A stretch of DNA of 64,000 bases from Alsobacter sp045348435 (GCF_045348435.1 NZ_CP157484.1:4650001-4714000), one strand, 5' to 3'. Shown: positions 8,640 through 17,449, numbered from the stretch's first letter. Notes: a model not told the origin generated them from the letters alone. Translations and numbers: made by a program.

Positions 8640-9791
8640 CTACTCGACCGCGAGCGCCATGTCGTCGCGGTGCACCATCTCGGCCCGCCCCGCATAGCCC
8701 AGAATGGCCTCGATGTCGCGCGACGAGCGTCCCGCGATCGCGACCGCATGGTCGGCGTCATAGGCCGTCAGCCCCCGGCCGATCTCGCCGCCGTCGGGGC
8801 CGCGCATCAGCACGGCGTCGCCGCGCGAGAATTCGCCCTCCACCCGCACCACACCCGCCGGCAGAAGGCTGCGGCCCAGCCGGATGGCCCTGGCGGCGCC
8901 GTCGTCGAGATGCAGCACGCCCTTGGGCTCCAGCGAGCCGGCGATCCACTTCTTGCGCGCCGCGACCGGGTTCGACGGCGTGGGAAACCACGTGCAGCGC
9001 GCGCCGGCCGCGATGGCGCCCAGCGGATTCTTCACCCGGCCGTCGGCGATCACCATAGCGGCCCCGCCGGCGGTGGCGATCTTGGCGGCTTCCACCTTGG
9101 TGCGCATGCCGCCGCGCGAATATTCCGACGCGGCGCCGCCGGCCATCGCCTCGACCTCGGCCGTGATGCGCGGCACCACCGGGATGAGCTGCGCGGCCGG
9201 ATCCAGATGCGGCGGCGCGGTGTAGAGCCCGTCGATGTCGGACAGCAGCACGAGCAGGTCCGCGCCCGCCATGGTGGCGACCCGGGCGGCGAGCCGGTCA
9301 TTGTCGCCGTAGCGGATCTCCGAGGTGGCCACCGTGTCGTTCTCGTTGACGACCGGCACCGCGCGCAGCTCCAGCAGCCGGCCCAGCGTGGCGCGGGCGT
9401 TGAGATAGCGCCGGCGCTCCTCCGTGTCCCCCAGGGTCACGAGGATCTGCGCCGTCGTGATGCCCTGGTGGCCCAGGGCTTCGGCCCAGCTCCGGGCGAG
9501 CGCGATCTGCCCGACGGCCGCGGCCGCCTGGCTCTCCTCCAGCTTGAGGACCCCGTCGGGGAGCTTCAGCACGGTGCGGCCGAGCGCGATCGCGCCCGAG
9601 GACACCACCAGGAGGTCCGTCCCGGTCCCGTGCAGCCGGCCGATGTCTTCCGCCAGCGCGGCCAGCCACGCATGCTTGAGGCGGCCGCGCTGCTGATCCA
9701 CCAGCAGCGACGACCCCACCTTGACGACGATGCGCCGGAACTGCTCCAGCCTCGGCGCGACGGGAGCCGGCTGGAGGCCCTCGGCTTTCAT
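8640..9791 (-). CDS. proB: Glutamate 5-kinase with C-terminal PUA domain
   Basis: First step of proline synthesis: phosphorylation of glutamate. The amino-acid-kinase domain (about residues 15–265) includes IVVKVGSSLLVD, VSSGAIALGR, VVNENDTVATSEIRYGDNDRLAARVA and LLSDIDGLYTAPP; the C-terminal PUA domain (about 285–370) carries RGDAVLMRGPDGGEIGRGLTAYDADHA. ATG 9791 overlaps the obgE stop as ATGA and gives 383 aa; ATG 9800 would add three residues. The order obgE–proB–proA is typical of the group. Confidence 0.96.
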   Translation of the reverse strand: MKAEGLQPAPVAPRLEQFRRIVVKVGSSLLVDQQRGRLKHAWLAALAEDIGRLHGTGTDLLVVSSGAIALGRTVLKLPDGVLKLEESQAAAAVGQIALARSWAEALGHQGITTAQILVTLGDTEERRRYLNARATLGRLLELRAVPVVNENDTVATSEIRYGDNDRLAARVATMAGADLLVLLSDIDGLYTAPPHLDPAAQLIPVVPRITAEVEAMAGGAASEYSRGGMRTKVEAAKIATAGGAAMVIADGRVKNPLGAIAAGARCTWFPTPSNPVAARKKWIAGSLEPKGVLHLDDGAARAIRLGRSLLPAGVVRVEGEFSRGDAVLMRGPDGGEIGRGLTAYDADHAVAIAGRSSRDIEAILGYAGRAEMVHRDDMALAVE

Positions 9792-10834
9792 GGCCGCCAT
9801 TCCGCCGGGCCGGCGACCGGCGCCTGGCGCTGGGCCTCGTCCAGGCGGGCCGCGTCGATGATCTTCAGGAGCGCTCCCAGCACCTCCTGCACGCCCTGGC
9901 CGGTGGCGGACGAGAGCAGCAGGGGCTCGCGCTTGGCCGCGCGCTTCAGCCGGGCCTTCTGCTCCTTCAGCATCTCGGGCGTGAGCGCGTCGACCTTGGT
10001 CAGGGCCACGATCTCGGGCTTCTCGTCGAGCCCGTGCCCATAGGCCTCCAGCTCGCCGCGGATCACCTTGTAGCTCTTGCCGGCGTGTTCGCCCGCGCCA
10101 TCGACGAGGTGCAGCAGCACCTGGCAGCGCTCGACATGGCCGAGGAACCGGTCGCCCAGCCCCTGCCCCTCATGCGCGCCCTCGATCAGGCCCGGAATGT
10201 CCGCCAGCACGAATTCGCGCCCGAACACGCTCACCACGCCGAGCCCGGGATGCAGGGTGGTGAAGGGGTAGTCGGCGATCTTGGGCCGCGCCGCCGTGAC
10301 GGCCGCCAGGAAGGTCGACTTGCCGGCGTTGGGCAGACCGACGAGCCCGGCGTCGGCGATGAGCTTCAGCTTCAGCCAGATCGTGCGCTCCTGGCCCTCC
10401 AGGCCCGGATTGGCGCGGCGCGGCGCCCTGTTCGTCGAGGTGGTGAAATAGGCGTTGCCAAACCCGCCATTGCCGCCCTTGGCGAGCAACACGCGCTGGC
10501 CGATCTCGGTCATGTCGGCGATCAGCGTCTCGCCGTCCTCGTCGAAGACCTGCGTGCCCTTGGGCACCTTCAGCACCACGTCCGCGCCCTTGCCGCCGGC
10601 GCGGTTCTTGCCCATGCCGTGGACGCCGGACTGGGCCTTGAAGTGCTGCTGGTAGCGGTAGTCGATGAGTGTGTTCAGCCCTTCCACGCACTCCGCCCAG
10701 ACATCGCCGCCCTTGCCGCCGTCGCCGCCGTCCGGTCCACCGAACTCGATGAACTTCTCACGGCGGAACGACACGGCGCCCGCGCCGCCATTGCCGGATC
10801 GAATGTAAACCTTGGCCTGATCGAGAAATTTCAT
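9788..10834 (-). CDS. obgE: GTPase Obg (CgtA)
   Basis: Essential GTPase of late 50S assembly and stress signalling. It has the glycine-rich Obg domain (residues 1–158, many GG pairs such as SGNGGAGAVSFRREKF and GGPDGGDGGKGGDV) and the G domain with P-loop GLPNAGKST (about 166), switch ADIPGLIEGAHEGQGLG and the NKxD-equivalent TKVD. The 348-aa length is normal for alphaproteobacterial Obg, which lacks the OCT domain. It overlaps proB by 4 bases. Confidence 0.97.
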   Translation of the reverse strand: MKFLDQAKVYIRSGNGGAGAVSFRREKFIEFGGPDGGDGGKGGDVWAECVEGLNTLIDYRYQQHFKAQSGVHGMGKNRAGGKGADVVLKVPKGTQVFDEDGETLIADMTEIGQRVLLAKGGNGGFGNAYFTTSTNRAPRRANPGLEGQERTIWLKLKLIADAGLVGLPNAGKSTFLAAVTAARPKIADYPFTTLHPGLGVVSVFGREFVLADIPGLIEGAHEGQGLGDRFLGHVERCQVLLHLVDGAGEHAGKSYKVIRGELEAYGHGLDEKPEIVALTKVDALTPEMLKEQKARLKRAAKREPLLLSSATGQGVQEVLGALLKIIDAARLDEAQRQAPVAGPAEWRP

Positions 10835-10882
10835 GCCGAACCGATACCGGACGGCAAGGCGGCGGGCAATGGCCGAAGCGGG

Positions 10883-11437
10883 CTAGCGTCCGCGCCGGAT
10901 GCGCAACTCCACCGTCCCCACCTTGAAGAACAGGAAGGACAAGTCCGCGGTGTTGAGCACCTCGCGCGGCCCGGTCTTGCGCAAGAGGTCGGCGAAGCGG
11001 ATATCGTAGCTCGATCCGGACTGGGTCTTCACCCGCGCCGTGTAGCTGAGGCGGACCGCATCCCCGTCCTGCCGGATGTCGGCGGTCCCGATGACGTCCT
11101 CGCGCACGCCCGAATAGACGCCGGGGCCCGTGCGGGTGAACCGCCACGTCTTGCGGTCGCGCTCGCCGTCCGAGTAGACGAAGTCCTCCCGCAGGACCAG
11201 CGTGTCACCCTCCTGGCGCCCGAACATCCGGACCTTGAGCCCGCGCGTGGTCCCGTCGCGGGTGTTCCTGAACACGCCTTCGGCGGTCAGCGGCCCGCGG
11301 AAAAACTCCTCCAGAATGAGCGGCCCCGGAGCAGGAGGGGCGACCTGGCGGATGCGGGCCTGCGCCCCGCCGAACGGGGCTGAGAGGCCCGCCAGCGCGA
11401 GGGCGGAGAGGGTCAGGACAAGGCTGCGGCGGGTCAT
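10883..11437 (-). CDS. DUF3833 family exported protein
   Basis: 184 aa with a signal peptide (MTRRSLVLTLSALALAGLSAPFGGAQA). The body has the pattern of DUF3833: LEEFFRGPLTAEGVFRNTRDG, LVLREDFVYSDGERDRKTWRF, GVYSGVREDVIGTADI and AVRLSYTARV, predicted to form a lipocalin-like barrel. Function is not known. It lies 48 bases upstream of obgE and may be cotranscribed with it, although the function is unrelated. Confidence 0.8.
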   Translation of the reverse strand: MTRRSLVLTLSALALAGLSAPFGGAQARIRQVAPPAPGPLILEEFFRGPLTAEGVFRNTRDGTTRGLKVRMFGRQEGDTLVLREDFVYSDGERDRKTWRFTRTGPGVYSGVREDVIGTADIRQDGDAVRLSYTARVKTQSGSSYDIRFADLLRKTGPREVLNTADLSFLFFKVGTVELRIRRGR

Positions 11438-11532
11438 GTGGCGTCTCCGGCGGCGGGCGCCTCAGGGCGGCCTCCTCCCGTATACGGACGAGACGGCGGC
11501 GCGGAGCCGCGGCGCGCCGCCGCAGGCCTGAA

Positions 11533-11564
11533 GCAAAAACGCCCCGGCGGGCGGCCGGGGCGTT
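11533..11564 (-). terminator. Rho-independent terminator downstream of the GNAT gene
   Basis: A perfect 10-bp stem (11538–11547 with 11555–11564) with a 7-base loop, followed on the minus strand by five T. It lies 20 bases after the acetyltransferase stop and separates it from the DUF3833 gene. Confidence 0.88.
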
Positions 11565-11584
11565 CAGGGCGACGTACGCGAGCC

Positions 11585-12223
11585 CTACAGGCAGGCGACG
11601 GTCTCGGCGGCCGGCGGCTCGGCCTCGCGGCTCCTGTAGCGCGGCTCGCCCCAGCCCTTCAGGCTGCGCCAGACCTTGCGGTCCAGCCTGAACCGGTCGA
11701 CCGGGAAGAGCCCGCCACGGGCCTTCATCTCGACGAGGCCGGAGCTCTCATAAGAAAAGCCGCACTTGCGCAGCACGCGCTGCGACGCCGGGTTGGTCAC
11801 CCGCGTCTGCGCCGTGGCGGCCTCGACCTCCGTGAGGGTGAAGAGCGCGTCGACCACAGGCTGCAGGGCCTCCGTGGCGTAGCCCTTGCCCCAGTGCTCC
11901 GTGGCGTAGGCGTAGCCAAGCACCGCCGTCCCGTCCGGCTCGAACCGGGCGCTGACGAAGCCGACAGGCTCCCGCGCGCCCCGGTTCAGCGTGGCCAGGA
12001 GGGTCAGCTGCGCGCCCGCCGCGTTGCGCGAGCGCGCGTCGAAAATCCAGGCTTCGGCGGCGCCGGGCGGATAGGGATGCGGAATGTTGGCCGTCATGTC
12101 CGCCACCTCTTTGCGGGCGGCGATCCGGGCTACGCCTTGAGCGTCGCTCGCCCGTGGCCAGCGCAGCCAAAGGCGGCGCGTCTCGAGCCTGAAAACGTCG
12201 TCGCGGGTGATCTCTGGGAACAT
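11585..12223 (-). CDS. GNAT family N-acetyltransferase (RimJ-like)
   Basis: 212-aa acyltransferase of the GNAT fold. It begins with the usual FRLETRRLWLRWPRASDAQGVARIA strand, then has the acetyl-CoA loop in EHWGKGYATEAL (about 118) and the late motif VTNPASQRVLRKCGFSYESSG. The substrate cannot be told; the layout is like RimJ/RimL enzymes that acetylate N-termini of ribosomal proteins, and the gene sits next to rpmA in many relatives. ATG 12223 has GGAGG with good spacing; an open frame up to 12298 shows no similarity. Confidence 0.85.
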   Translation of the reverse strand: MFPEITRDDVFRLETRRLWLRWPRASDAQGVARIAARKEVADMTANIPHPYPPGAAEAWIFDARSRNAAGAQLTLLATLNRGAREPVGFVSARFEPDGTAVLGYAYATEHWGKGYATEALQPVVDALFTLTEVEAATAQTRVTNPASQRVLRKCGFSYESSGLVEMKARGGLFPVDRFRLDRKVWRSLKGWGEPRYRSREAEPPAAETVACL

Positions 12224-12365
12224 GACCGAGCCTCCGGTCCGAGTGAGAGTCACGCTGAATCGTGACCCGGATACGACGAAGGGAGAGCGGCTTCCCACTC
12301 TCCCCGGTCGAATCCCAGGATTTCTCCTGGCTTTCTCGGATTTCGGCTCGCTGTCGCGACTTGAA

Positions 12366-12397
12366 GAAATCCGCCGGGTCTCGTGGGATCCGGCGGA
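12366..12397 (-). terminator. Probable terminator after rpmA
   Basis: A perfect 8-bp stem (12370–12377 with 12390–12397, 12-base loop) is followed on the minus strand by the T-rich stretch TTTCTT. It lies 25 bases downstream of the rpmA stop. The T-tract is interrupted, so the call is moderate. Confidence 0.55.
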
Positions 12398-12421
12398 GGT
12401 CCTTCGTCTCGACCTACGCCG

Positions 12422-12688
12422 TCATTCTGCTGCTTCTTGAGCTCGTACGACCACGAAAATTCGGTCGTTGGCTTTGTTCTGATACTCGACCGTGCCGGCG
12501 GACGTCGCAAAGAGGGTATGGTCTTTGCCCATGCCGACATTGGAGCCGGGATGCATCTTGGTGCCGCGCTGACGCACGATGATGTTGCCCGGAACGACGC
12601 GCTCGCCGCCGAACTTCTTCACGCCAAGGCGGCGGCCAGCCGAATCGCGTCCGTTGCGCGAGGAACCGCCTGCTTTTTTGTGAGCCAT
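12422..12688 (-). CDS. rpmA: 50S ribosomal protein L27
   Basis: Ribosomal protein whose N-terminal arm reaches the peptidyl-transferase centre. The 88-aa sequence starts MAHKKAGGSSRNGRDSAGRR and continues LGVKKFGGERVVPGNIIVRQRGTKMHPG, which is diagnostic. There is no cleavable N-terminal extension of the Firmicutes type. It follows rplU in the standard order. Confidence 0.98.
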   Translation of the reverse strand: MAHKKAGGSSRNGRDSAGRRLGVKKFGGERVVPGNIIVRQRGTKMHPGSNVGMGKDHTLFATSAGTVEYQNKANDRIFVVVRAQEAAE

Positions 12689-12786
12689 GGTACTGCTCCG
12701 TAACCGTTGCGGGCTTTATACCCGAAAATTCTGCTTCGGTCAGGCGCCGGATCGCGATCCGGCCCGCCTGCGTCTCGAACCGCCGA

Positions 12787-13113
12787 TCAGGCCTTGGCCG
12801 CCGGCTTCGCCCCGCCCGTGAGGATCTCGGTGATCCGCACCACGGTCAGGTCCTGCCGATGTCCGCGCTTGCGCTTGGAGTTCTGGCGGCGACGCTTCTT
12901 GAACGAAATGACCTTGGGGCCGCGGGTCTGCTCGACCACTTCGCCCGCCACCGTGGCGCCGGCGACGATCGGCGCGCCGACCTCCCCGTCCACCATCAGG
13001 ACCTGGTCGAACGAGACCGCTTCGCCGGCTTCGGCGACGAGCTTCTCGATGGTGATGACGTCGTTGGCGGCAACCTTGTACTGCTTGCCGCCGGTCTTGA
13101 TGACTGCGAACAT
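12787..13113 (-). CDS. rplU: 50S ribosomal protein L21
   Basis: 108-aa 50S protein, starting MFAVIKTGGKQYKVAANDVITIEKL with later blocks VLMVDGEVGAPIVAGATVAGEVV and KVISFKKRRRQNSKRKRGHRQDLTVVRI. An alanine/lysine-rich tail (GGAKPAAKA) is common in alphaproteobacteria. The gene leads the rplU–rpmA operon; the gap to rpmA is 98 bases. Confidence 0.98.
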   Translation of the reverse strand: MFAVIKTGGKQYKVAANDVITIEKLVAEAGEAVSFDQVLMVDGEVGAPIVAGATVAGEVVEQTRGPKVISFKKRRRQNSKRKRGHRQDLTVVRITEILTGGAKPAAKA

Positions 13114-13480
13114 CGTTTTTGTCCTCGTGTTCGATCCGGCTCTGCCCGCCTCAGGCGAACGGCCGTCTTCTTATGCAGCGATCCGGCGTGGATCTTTGGG
13201 CGCCGCGCGCTCCCGCGGGAGTCCTCTCCCCTGGCGCGTGCAGCACGAAACCGCGCGCAAGCCCGGGAGCCGCGCGCGAAGCGGTCTGGCTACACGCGGG
13301 CCAGCGTGGTGTCAACCCGAGCCCGCGCCTCACGCCCCGTTCGGCGGATCCGCTTCCGCCGGCTCGACGGACGTTTCTGCCGCTTGTGGAACCCAAACGC
13401 CCATGCTATTGGCCCCGCCGACCACCGGGGCTCTGGCCCCGCGGCGGCGGGCCCCGGCCCGCTCCGGCACCTCGGCTCGC

Positions 13481-13570
13481 GGAGAGGTGGCAGAGTGGTT
13501 GAATGCACCGCACTCGAAATGCGGCATGGGTGCAAGCCCATCGGGAGTTCGAATCTCCCCCTCTCCGCCA
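13481..13570 (+). tRNA. tRNA-Ser (anticodon CGA)
   Basis: A 90-nt class II tRNA. The acceptor stem GGAGAGG (13481–13487) pairs with CCTCTCC (13560–13566), then discriminator G and an encoded CCA (13568–13570). The anticodon stem CCGCA/TGCGG encloses the loop CTCGAAA with anticodon CGA at 13515–13517, reading UCG. A long variable arm follows, as expected for serine. It stands at the border between the core block and the accessory region, a typical integration site. Confidence 0.98.
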
Positions 13571-13740
13571 CGATCCTCCTCTGATCCTTGCTGCGCCTCA
13601 AGTGATGGGCCCTGCACGCCGACTTGGGCGCTGGGTGGTGCACACCGCAGGCGCGTTCCCGACGACCTGCGTCCGTCGCCAGCCCTCGGCGACATACGCG
13701 CTGACCCGGTCTTCGTTCAGTCGGAACGATCAGCGGGGTC

Positions 13741-13854
13741 CTAACCCGTGCCGAAGTCTATCTCGAACACGAACTCCAGCCCGTCTTCGTCGTCCCACCG
13801 CTCGCCGACATGGGCGAATCCGAACTGACTGACGAGGGCCTTAGCGCAAAGCGT
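13741..13854 (-). pseudogene. C-terminal remnant of a GNAT acetyltransferase
   Basis: About 37 codons ending at TAG 13741 read KALVSQFGFAHVGERWDDED and continue GLEFVFEIDFGTG. This matches the last motif of GNAT enzymes (a GF-x-HVGE step followed by the final strand). In the same frame an opal codon lies just upstream and no N-terminal domain is found. It lies 170 bases past tRNA-Ser, so it looks like debris at an integration or deletion junction. The flanks 13571–13740 and 13855–14087 hold nothing else I recognise. Confidence 0.6.
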
Positions 13855-14087
13855 CGGTCGAGATCAGCGAGAATTCCTAGCGGGACGTTGAGGAAAACTT
13901 CATTGCGCCAGCGCCCGGCTCCTGTCTAAGCGGAACGCTGCAAGCCTTCGCAGCGGAGAACGTCGAGCCCGGGCAGGTCCGTCGCATCCTGCTGACGCAA
14001 TCCGGCGGCGGCCATGTCGGACATGAAGCTTGCCCTGCGGGCCATCGAGGACCGCCCTTGTGCGGCGAAGATCTCAGGAGGGAGCCC

Positions 14088-14930
14088 ATGACACGGCGAA
14101 GCCTGGCCGCGGACGATCCGCTCGACGACTTCGAGCCCCGGCGAATCACGCTGGATGGGATCACCAAGACCGTCCATGTCGCGGGCGCCGGCCCGGCGGT
14201 GATCGTCATGGCCGAGATGCCCGGCATCAGTCCGCATGTGGCGCGCTTCGCCCGCTGGGTGCGCGACGCCGGTTTCACGGTCTTCATGCCTTCGCTGTTC
14301 GGGCGCGACGGAGCGGTCGCCGACGCCGACGAGGGCGCGCAGGTTTTCCGGCGCGCGTGCGTAAGCGCCGAGTTCCGGGCCTTCGCCGGCGGAGGTTCGA
14401 GCCCGGTGACCAAACGGCTGCGGGCGCTGGCCAGGCTGGCGCACGGCGAGTGCGGCGGACCGGGGGTCGGCGCCATCGGCATGTGCTTCACCGGCGGCTT
14501 CGCGTTGGCGATGATGCTGGAGCCGGCGGTGCTGGCGCCGGTGCTGTCGCAACCGGCGCTGCCGCTCGACGATCCGGCCGGCGTCGACATGACGACAGCC
14601 GAGCTGGCCGCCGTTCGCGAGCGCATGGACCGCGACGATCTGACGGTCATGGCTTACCGGTTTGCGGGCGACGCGTTCTGTCGGGCGGAACGGTTCGCAG
14701 CCTACGCCGAGGCTCTTGGCGACCGCTTCGTCGCCCGCGTCCTGCCCGACTCGGCCGCAAACCCGGACGCGCCCTCCTTTTTCTCCCGCCATGTCGCCAC
14801 GCCCCACAGCGTGGTGACGGCCCATCTGATCGACGAGGCCGGGCAGCCGACGATCGAGGCTCGCGACGAAATCCTGGCGTTCTTCTCGCGCCGGCTGCTG
14901 GGATGCGCGGCGTCGCCGGCGCGGGTTTAG
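14088..14930 (+). CDS. Dienelactone hydrolase family protein
   Basis: 280-aa alpha/beta hydrolase of the dienelactone hydrolase family. The nucleophile elbow GAIGMCFTGGFAL carries the expected Cys; AEMPGISPHVARFARWVRDAGFTVFMPSLFGRDG matches the N-terminal half of the family, and the late H is in the FFSRHVATPHSVVTAHLID region. The substrate is unknown. ATG 14088 has AGGAGGG at ideal spacing. It is followed 80 bases later by a LysE-type exporter on the same strand. Confidence 0.85.
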   Translation: MTRRSLAADDPLDDFEPRRITLDGITKTVHVAGAGPAVIVMAEMPGISPHVARFARWVRDAGFTVFMPSLFGRDGAVADADEGAQVFRRACVSAEFRAFAGGGSSPVTKRLRALARLAHGECGGPGVGAIGMCFTGGFALAMMLEPAVLAPVLSQPALPLDDPAGVDMTTAELAAVRERMDRDDLTVMAYRFAGDAFCRAERFAAYAEALGDRFVARVLPDSAANPDAPSFFSRHVATPHSVVTAHLIDEAGQPTIEARDEILAFFSRRLLGCAASPARV

Positions 14931-15010
14931 CCAGGCTCAACGGCAACCGAGGAATCCTGTCTTGCCCGGCCCGCCCGGGCCGCACACAGTGCGCACCGGA
15001 GACCTCGACC

Positions 15011-15646
15011 ATGAACCCGGACATGCACGGCCTTCTGCTGGCCTACGCCACCTACGTCGTCGCCGCCGGCAGCCCCGGGCCCAGCAACATGCGGATCATG
15101 GCGACCGCCATGACGCGCGGGCGGCGATCGGCCCTGGCGCTCGCGGCCGGCGTGATGACGGGTTCCCTGTTCTGGGGGCTGATGGCCGCCACCGGGCTGT
15201 CCGCGCTGCTGGCGCAGTGGGCGGGAGCGATGTCGACGCTGAAGCTCGTTTGCGGGGTTTACCTCCTGTATCTCGGGTTCAAGGCCGGACGCGCAGCCCT
15301 GACGCCGGACCCGGCCGGACCCGCAGCCGGTCCCGCGGCCCCGCCCGACACGACGGCGACGCTCTACCGGCTAGGCCTCGTCATGCACCTCACCAACGCC
15401 AAGGCCGTGCTGGGCTGGATCGCCCTCATGACGCTGGGTCTCGGCCCCAGCGCCAACTGGACGACCGTCGCCGCGATCCTGGCGGGTTGCGCCCTGCTGG
15501 GAGCCATGATCTTCGCGGGCTACGCGATCGTGTTCTCGTCAGCCCCGATGGTGCGGACCTACCGCCGGGCGCGGCGCTGGATCGAAGGCGCGCTGGCCGG
15601 GTTCTTCACCCTGGCCGGGGTGCAGTTGCTCGCATCGCGAAGCTGA
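15011..15646 (+). CDS. LysE family translocator (first of two)
   Basis: 211-aa inner-membrane exporter of the RhtB/LysE family, predicted to export amino acids or related metabolites. The N-terminal signature AAGSPGPSNMRIMATAMTRGRR is followed by five or six hydrophobic segments and the second-half LTNAKAVLGWIALM. Family members usually read PGP in that loop, as here. A longer open frame upstream is antisense or out-of-frame noise. Start at ATG 15011; ATG 15023 is an alternative. The substrate cannot be inferred. Confidence 0.85.
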   Translation: MNPDMHGLLLAYATYVVAAGSPGPSNMRIMATAMTRGRRSALALAAGVMTGSLFWGLMAATGLSALLAQWAGAMSTLKLVCGVYLLYLGFKAGRAALTPDPAGPAAGPAAPPDTTATLYRLGLVMHLTNAKAVLGWIALMTLGLGPSANWTTVAAILAGCALLGAMIFAGYAIVFSSAPMVRTYRRARRWIEGALAGFFTLAGVQLLASRS

Positions 15647-15727
15647 CGACGCGCGCCGCGCCCACGCCGAAGCCGCATTCCGCCAGCGCAACCTGGCGGC
15701 TCGAACCTGTCTGAACGGAGTGGACGC

Positions 15728-16494
15728 ATGAACCTCGATCTCGACGGCAAGCTGGTGGTGGTCACGGGTGGCTCCAAAGGGATCGGCCTCGCCTGCGCGC
15801 GGACGTTCGGGCAGGAAGGTTGCCGCGTGGTGATCGTCGCCCGCGACCCGGCCGCGCTGGAGAAGCCGCGGCTGGGCTGAAGGCGGACGGCGTCGCGGTC
15901 GAGACCTTCGCGGCGGACCTGTCCGACCCGGCCGCCCGTGAGCGGCTGGCGGAGGCGCACGGCGGCGCGGACATCCTGGTCAACAACGCCGGCGCGATCC
16001 CGGGCGGCGGGCTGCTCGACTTCGACATGGCGCGCTGGAGCGAAGCCTGGGCGTTGAAGGTGATGGGCTACATCCACCTGACGCAGCTCTTCCTGCGGCG
16101 AATGAAGGACCGTGGCGACGGGGTGATCGTCAACGTCATCGGCGCGGCGGGGCGCAGCCCGCGCTACGACTATGTCTGCGGCGGCACGGGCAACGCCGCC
16201 CTGATGGCGTTCACCGGAGCCGTCGGCGCGCAGTCGCCGAAATGGGGCGTCCGGGTCTTCGCCGTGAACCCCGCCATGACCCGCACGGACCGCAGCGTCA
16301 CCCTGTCCAAGGCGCGCGCCAAGGCCAGGTTCGGCGACGAGAACCGCTGGGAGGAGATGCTGGCGGGCTCGCCCTTCGGCCGTCTCATCGAGCCCGCCGA
16401 GATCGCCAACGCGGTGGCGTTCCTGTCGTCGCCGGCCTGCGGCTATGTCAGCGGCGCGACCCTCGACGTGGACGGCGGCGGCGCGTTCTCCTGA
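15728..16494 (+). pseudogene. Short-chain dehydrogenase/reductase interrupted by a frameshift
   Basis: The N-terminal frame starts at ATG 15728 and reads MNLDLDGKLVVVTGGSKGIG, with the NAD(P)-binding TGGSKGIG, up to ARDPAALEKPRLG and a TGA at 15878. The rest of the protein (AAAGLKADGVAVETFAADLSD, NNAG, FSSPACGYVSGATLDVDGGG-like end) continues in another frame to 16494. Restoring one missing base near 15865–15875, for example in the GAGAAGCC stretch, would give a normal 256-aa SDR. In the catalytic region, YVCGGTGNAAL has Asn where most SDRs have Lys, a variant found in one SDR subgroup. This may be a true pseudogene or a sequencing error. Confidence 0.8.
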
Positions 16495-16501
16495 GCCCAA
16501 G

Positions 16502-17401
16502 TCACTCCGCCGTCGCGGCGAGCTCGTCCCGGACGGCGGCCGCGAAGGTCGCGATGGGACGGGAGAGCCGCCCCGCGGGCGGCCGGTGGATCGCCCAGCA
16601 GCGCACCACCGGCGAGAAGCCCTTGACCCTGACGATCTCGACCGCGTCCCGCCACGGGCTGCCCGCCAGCGCGGACGGCGTGACGACCCCGATGCCCAGG
16701 CCTCGCGCCACCAGCGACAGCCGCAGGTCCGCGCTCATCGCCTCGACGGCGGCGTTGAAGGGCAGCCGGGCCGATTCAAGCGCGTGGCGGATATAGTCGC
16801 GGAAACCGCATCCGTTCTCGTTCACCACCCAGGGGAACGACGCCAGCTCCGGGATCGTCGGATCGGCCGGCACGCCTAGCGCCGGCGCCGCAACGACGAG
16901 CACGCGCTGGGCTCCGAGTTCCTCGCCGACGAGGCCATCGGGCGGGGGAACGCCGTCGGGCAGCGCAACCACCGCCGCATCGAGCTCGCTGCGGGAGACC
17001 TGGTCGACGAGGCGCGGCGACCATCCCGATGCGATCTTCAGCGTCAGGTGCGGGAATTCGCCCCGCAGCCGGTCGAGGGGGTGGGACAGCGACAGCTCGG
17101 ACAGGTGAGGCATGACGCCGAGCCGGAACTCGCCGTTGAGATCACCCTCCTCGCGCAGCCCCGCCTTGAGATCCTCCAGCGACCGGATCATCCGGCGGGC
17201 GTGCTCATAGGCCTCCTTGCCGGCCGCCGTCGGCTTGAACGGCTTGGATTGCCGATCGAGCAGATCGGCGGCGAGCGCCTGCTCCAAATTCTGGATGCGA
17301 CGCGTGACGCCGGGCTGGGTCAGGTTCAGCCGCGCCGAGGCGGCCACGATGGAGCCCGTCTCCACCACGGCCACGAAGGCTTCGAGGTCGTGCATGTTCA
17401 T
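16502..17401 (-). CDS. LysR family transcriptional regulator
   Basis: 299 aa. An N-terminal winged helix-turn-helix (MNMHDLEAFVAVVETGSIVAASARLNLTQPGVTRRIQNLE) is followed by the LysR substrate-binding domain (about 90–290). It is divergent from the MFS transporter at 17504 with 102 bases between, so it probably regulates that gene and itself. The gap holds a perfect palindrome (17428–17440) and a pair of direct repeats. The inducer is unknown. Confidence 0.92.
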   Translation of the reverse strand: MNMHDLEAFVAVVETGSIVAASARLNLTQPGVTRRIQNLEQALAADLLDRQSKPFKPTAAGKEAYEHARRMIRSLEDLKAGLREEGDLNGEFRLGVMPHLSELSLSHPLDRLRGEFPHLTLKIASGWSPRLVDQVSRSELDAAVVALPDGVPPPDGLVGEELGAQRVLVVAAPALGVPADPTIPELASFPWVVNENGCGFRDYIRHALESARLPFNAAVEAMSADLRLSLVARGLGIGVVTPSALAGSPWRDAVEIVRVKGFSPVVRCWAIHRPPAGRLSRPIATFAAAVRDELAATAE

Positions 17402-17409
17402 GCGGATCT

Positions 17410-17449
17410 CGCATCATCGACATAAGAACAATTCAATTGTCGCATCATC
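17410..17449. promoter_or_regulatory. Operator candidate between the LysR gene and the MFS gene
   Basis: ACAATT-C-AATTGT (17428–17440) is a perfect 13-base palindrome in otherwise GC-rich DNA. It is flanked by two copies of CGCATCATC (17410–17418 and 17441–17449) 31 bases apart, about three helical turns. This spacing suits a LysR tetramer bridging two sites. The assignment to the neighbouring LysR protein is inferred from position. Confidence 0.6.

Noticed and set aside
7578..10043. An 821-codon plus-strand frame over proA, proB and obgE
   Set aside because: It is antisense to three certain genes and its translation is compositionally biased (Ser/Arg/Ala) with no motif.
13290..13643. Minus-strand frames across the tRNA-Ser gene
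   Set aside because: The tRNA is structurally complete on the plus strand; the frames have no motif or ribosome binding site.
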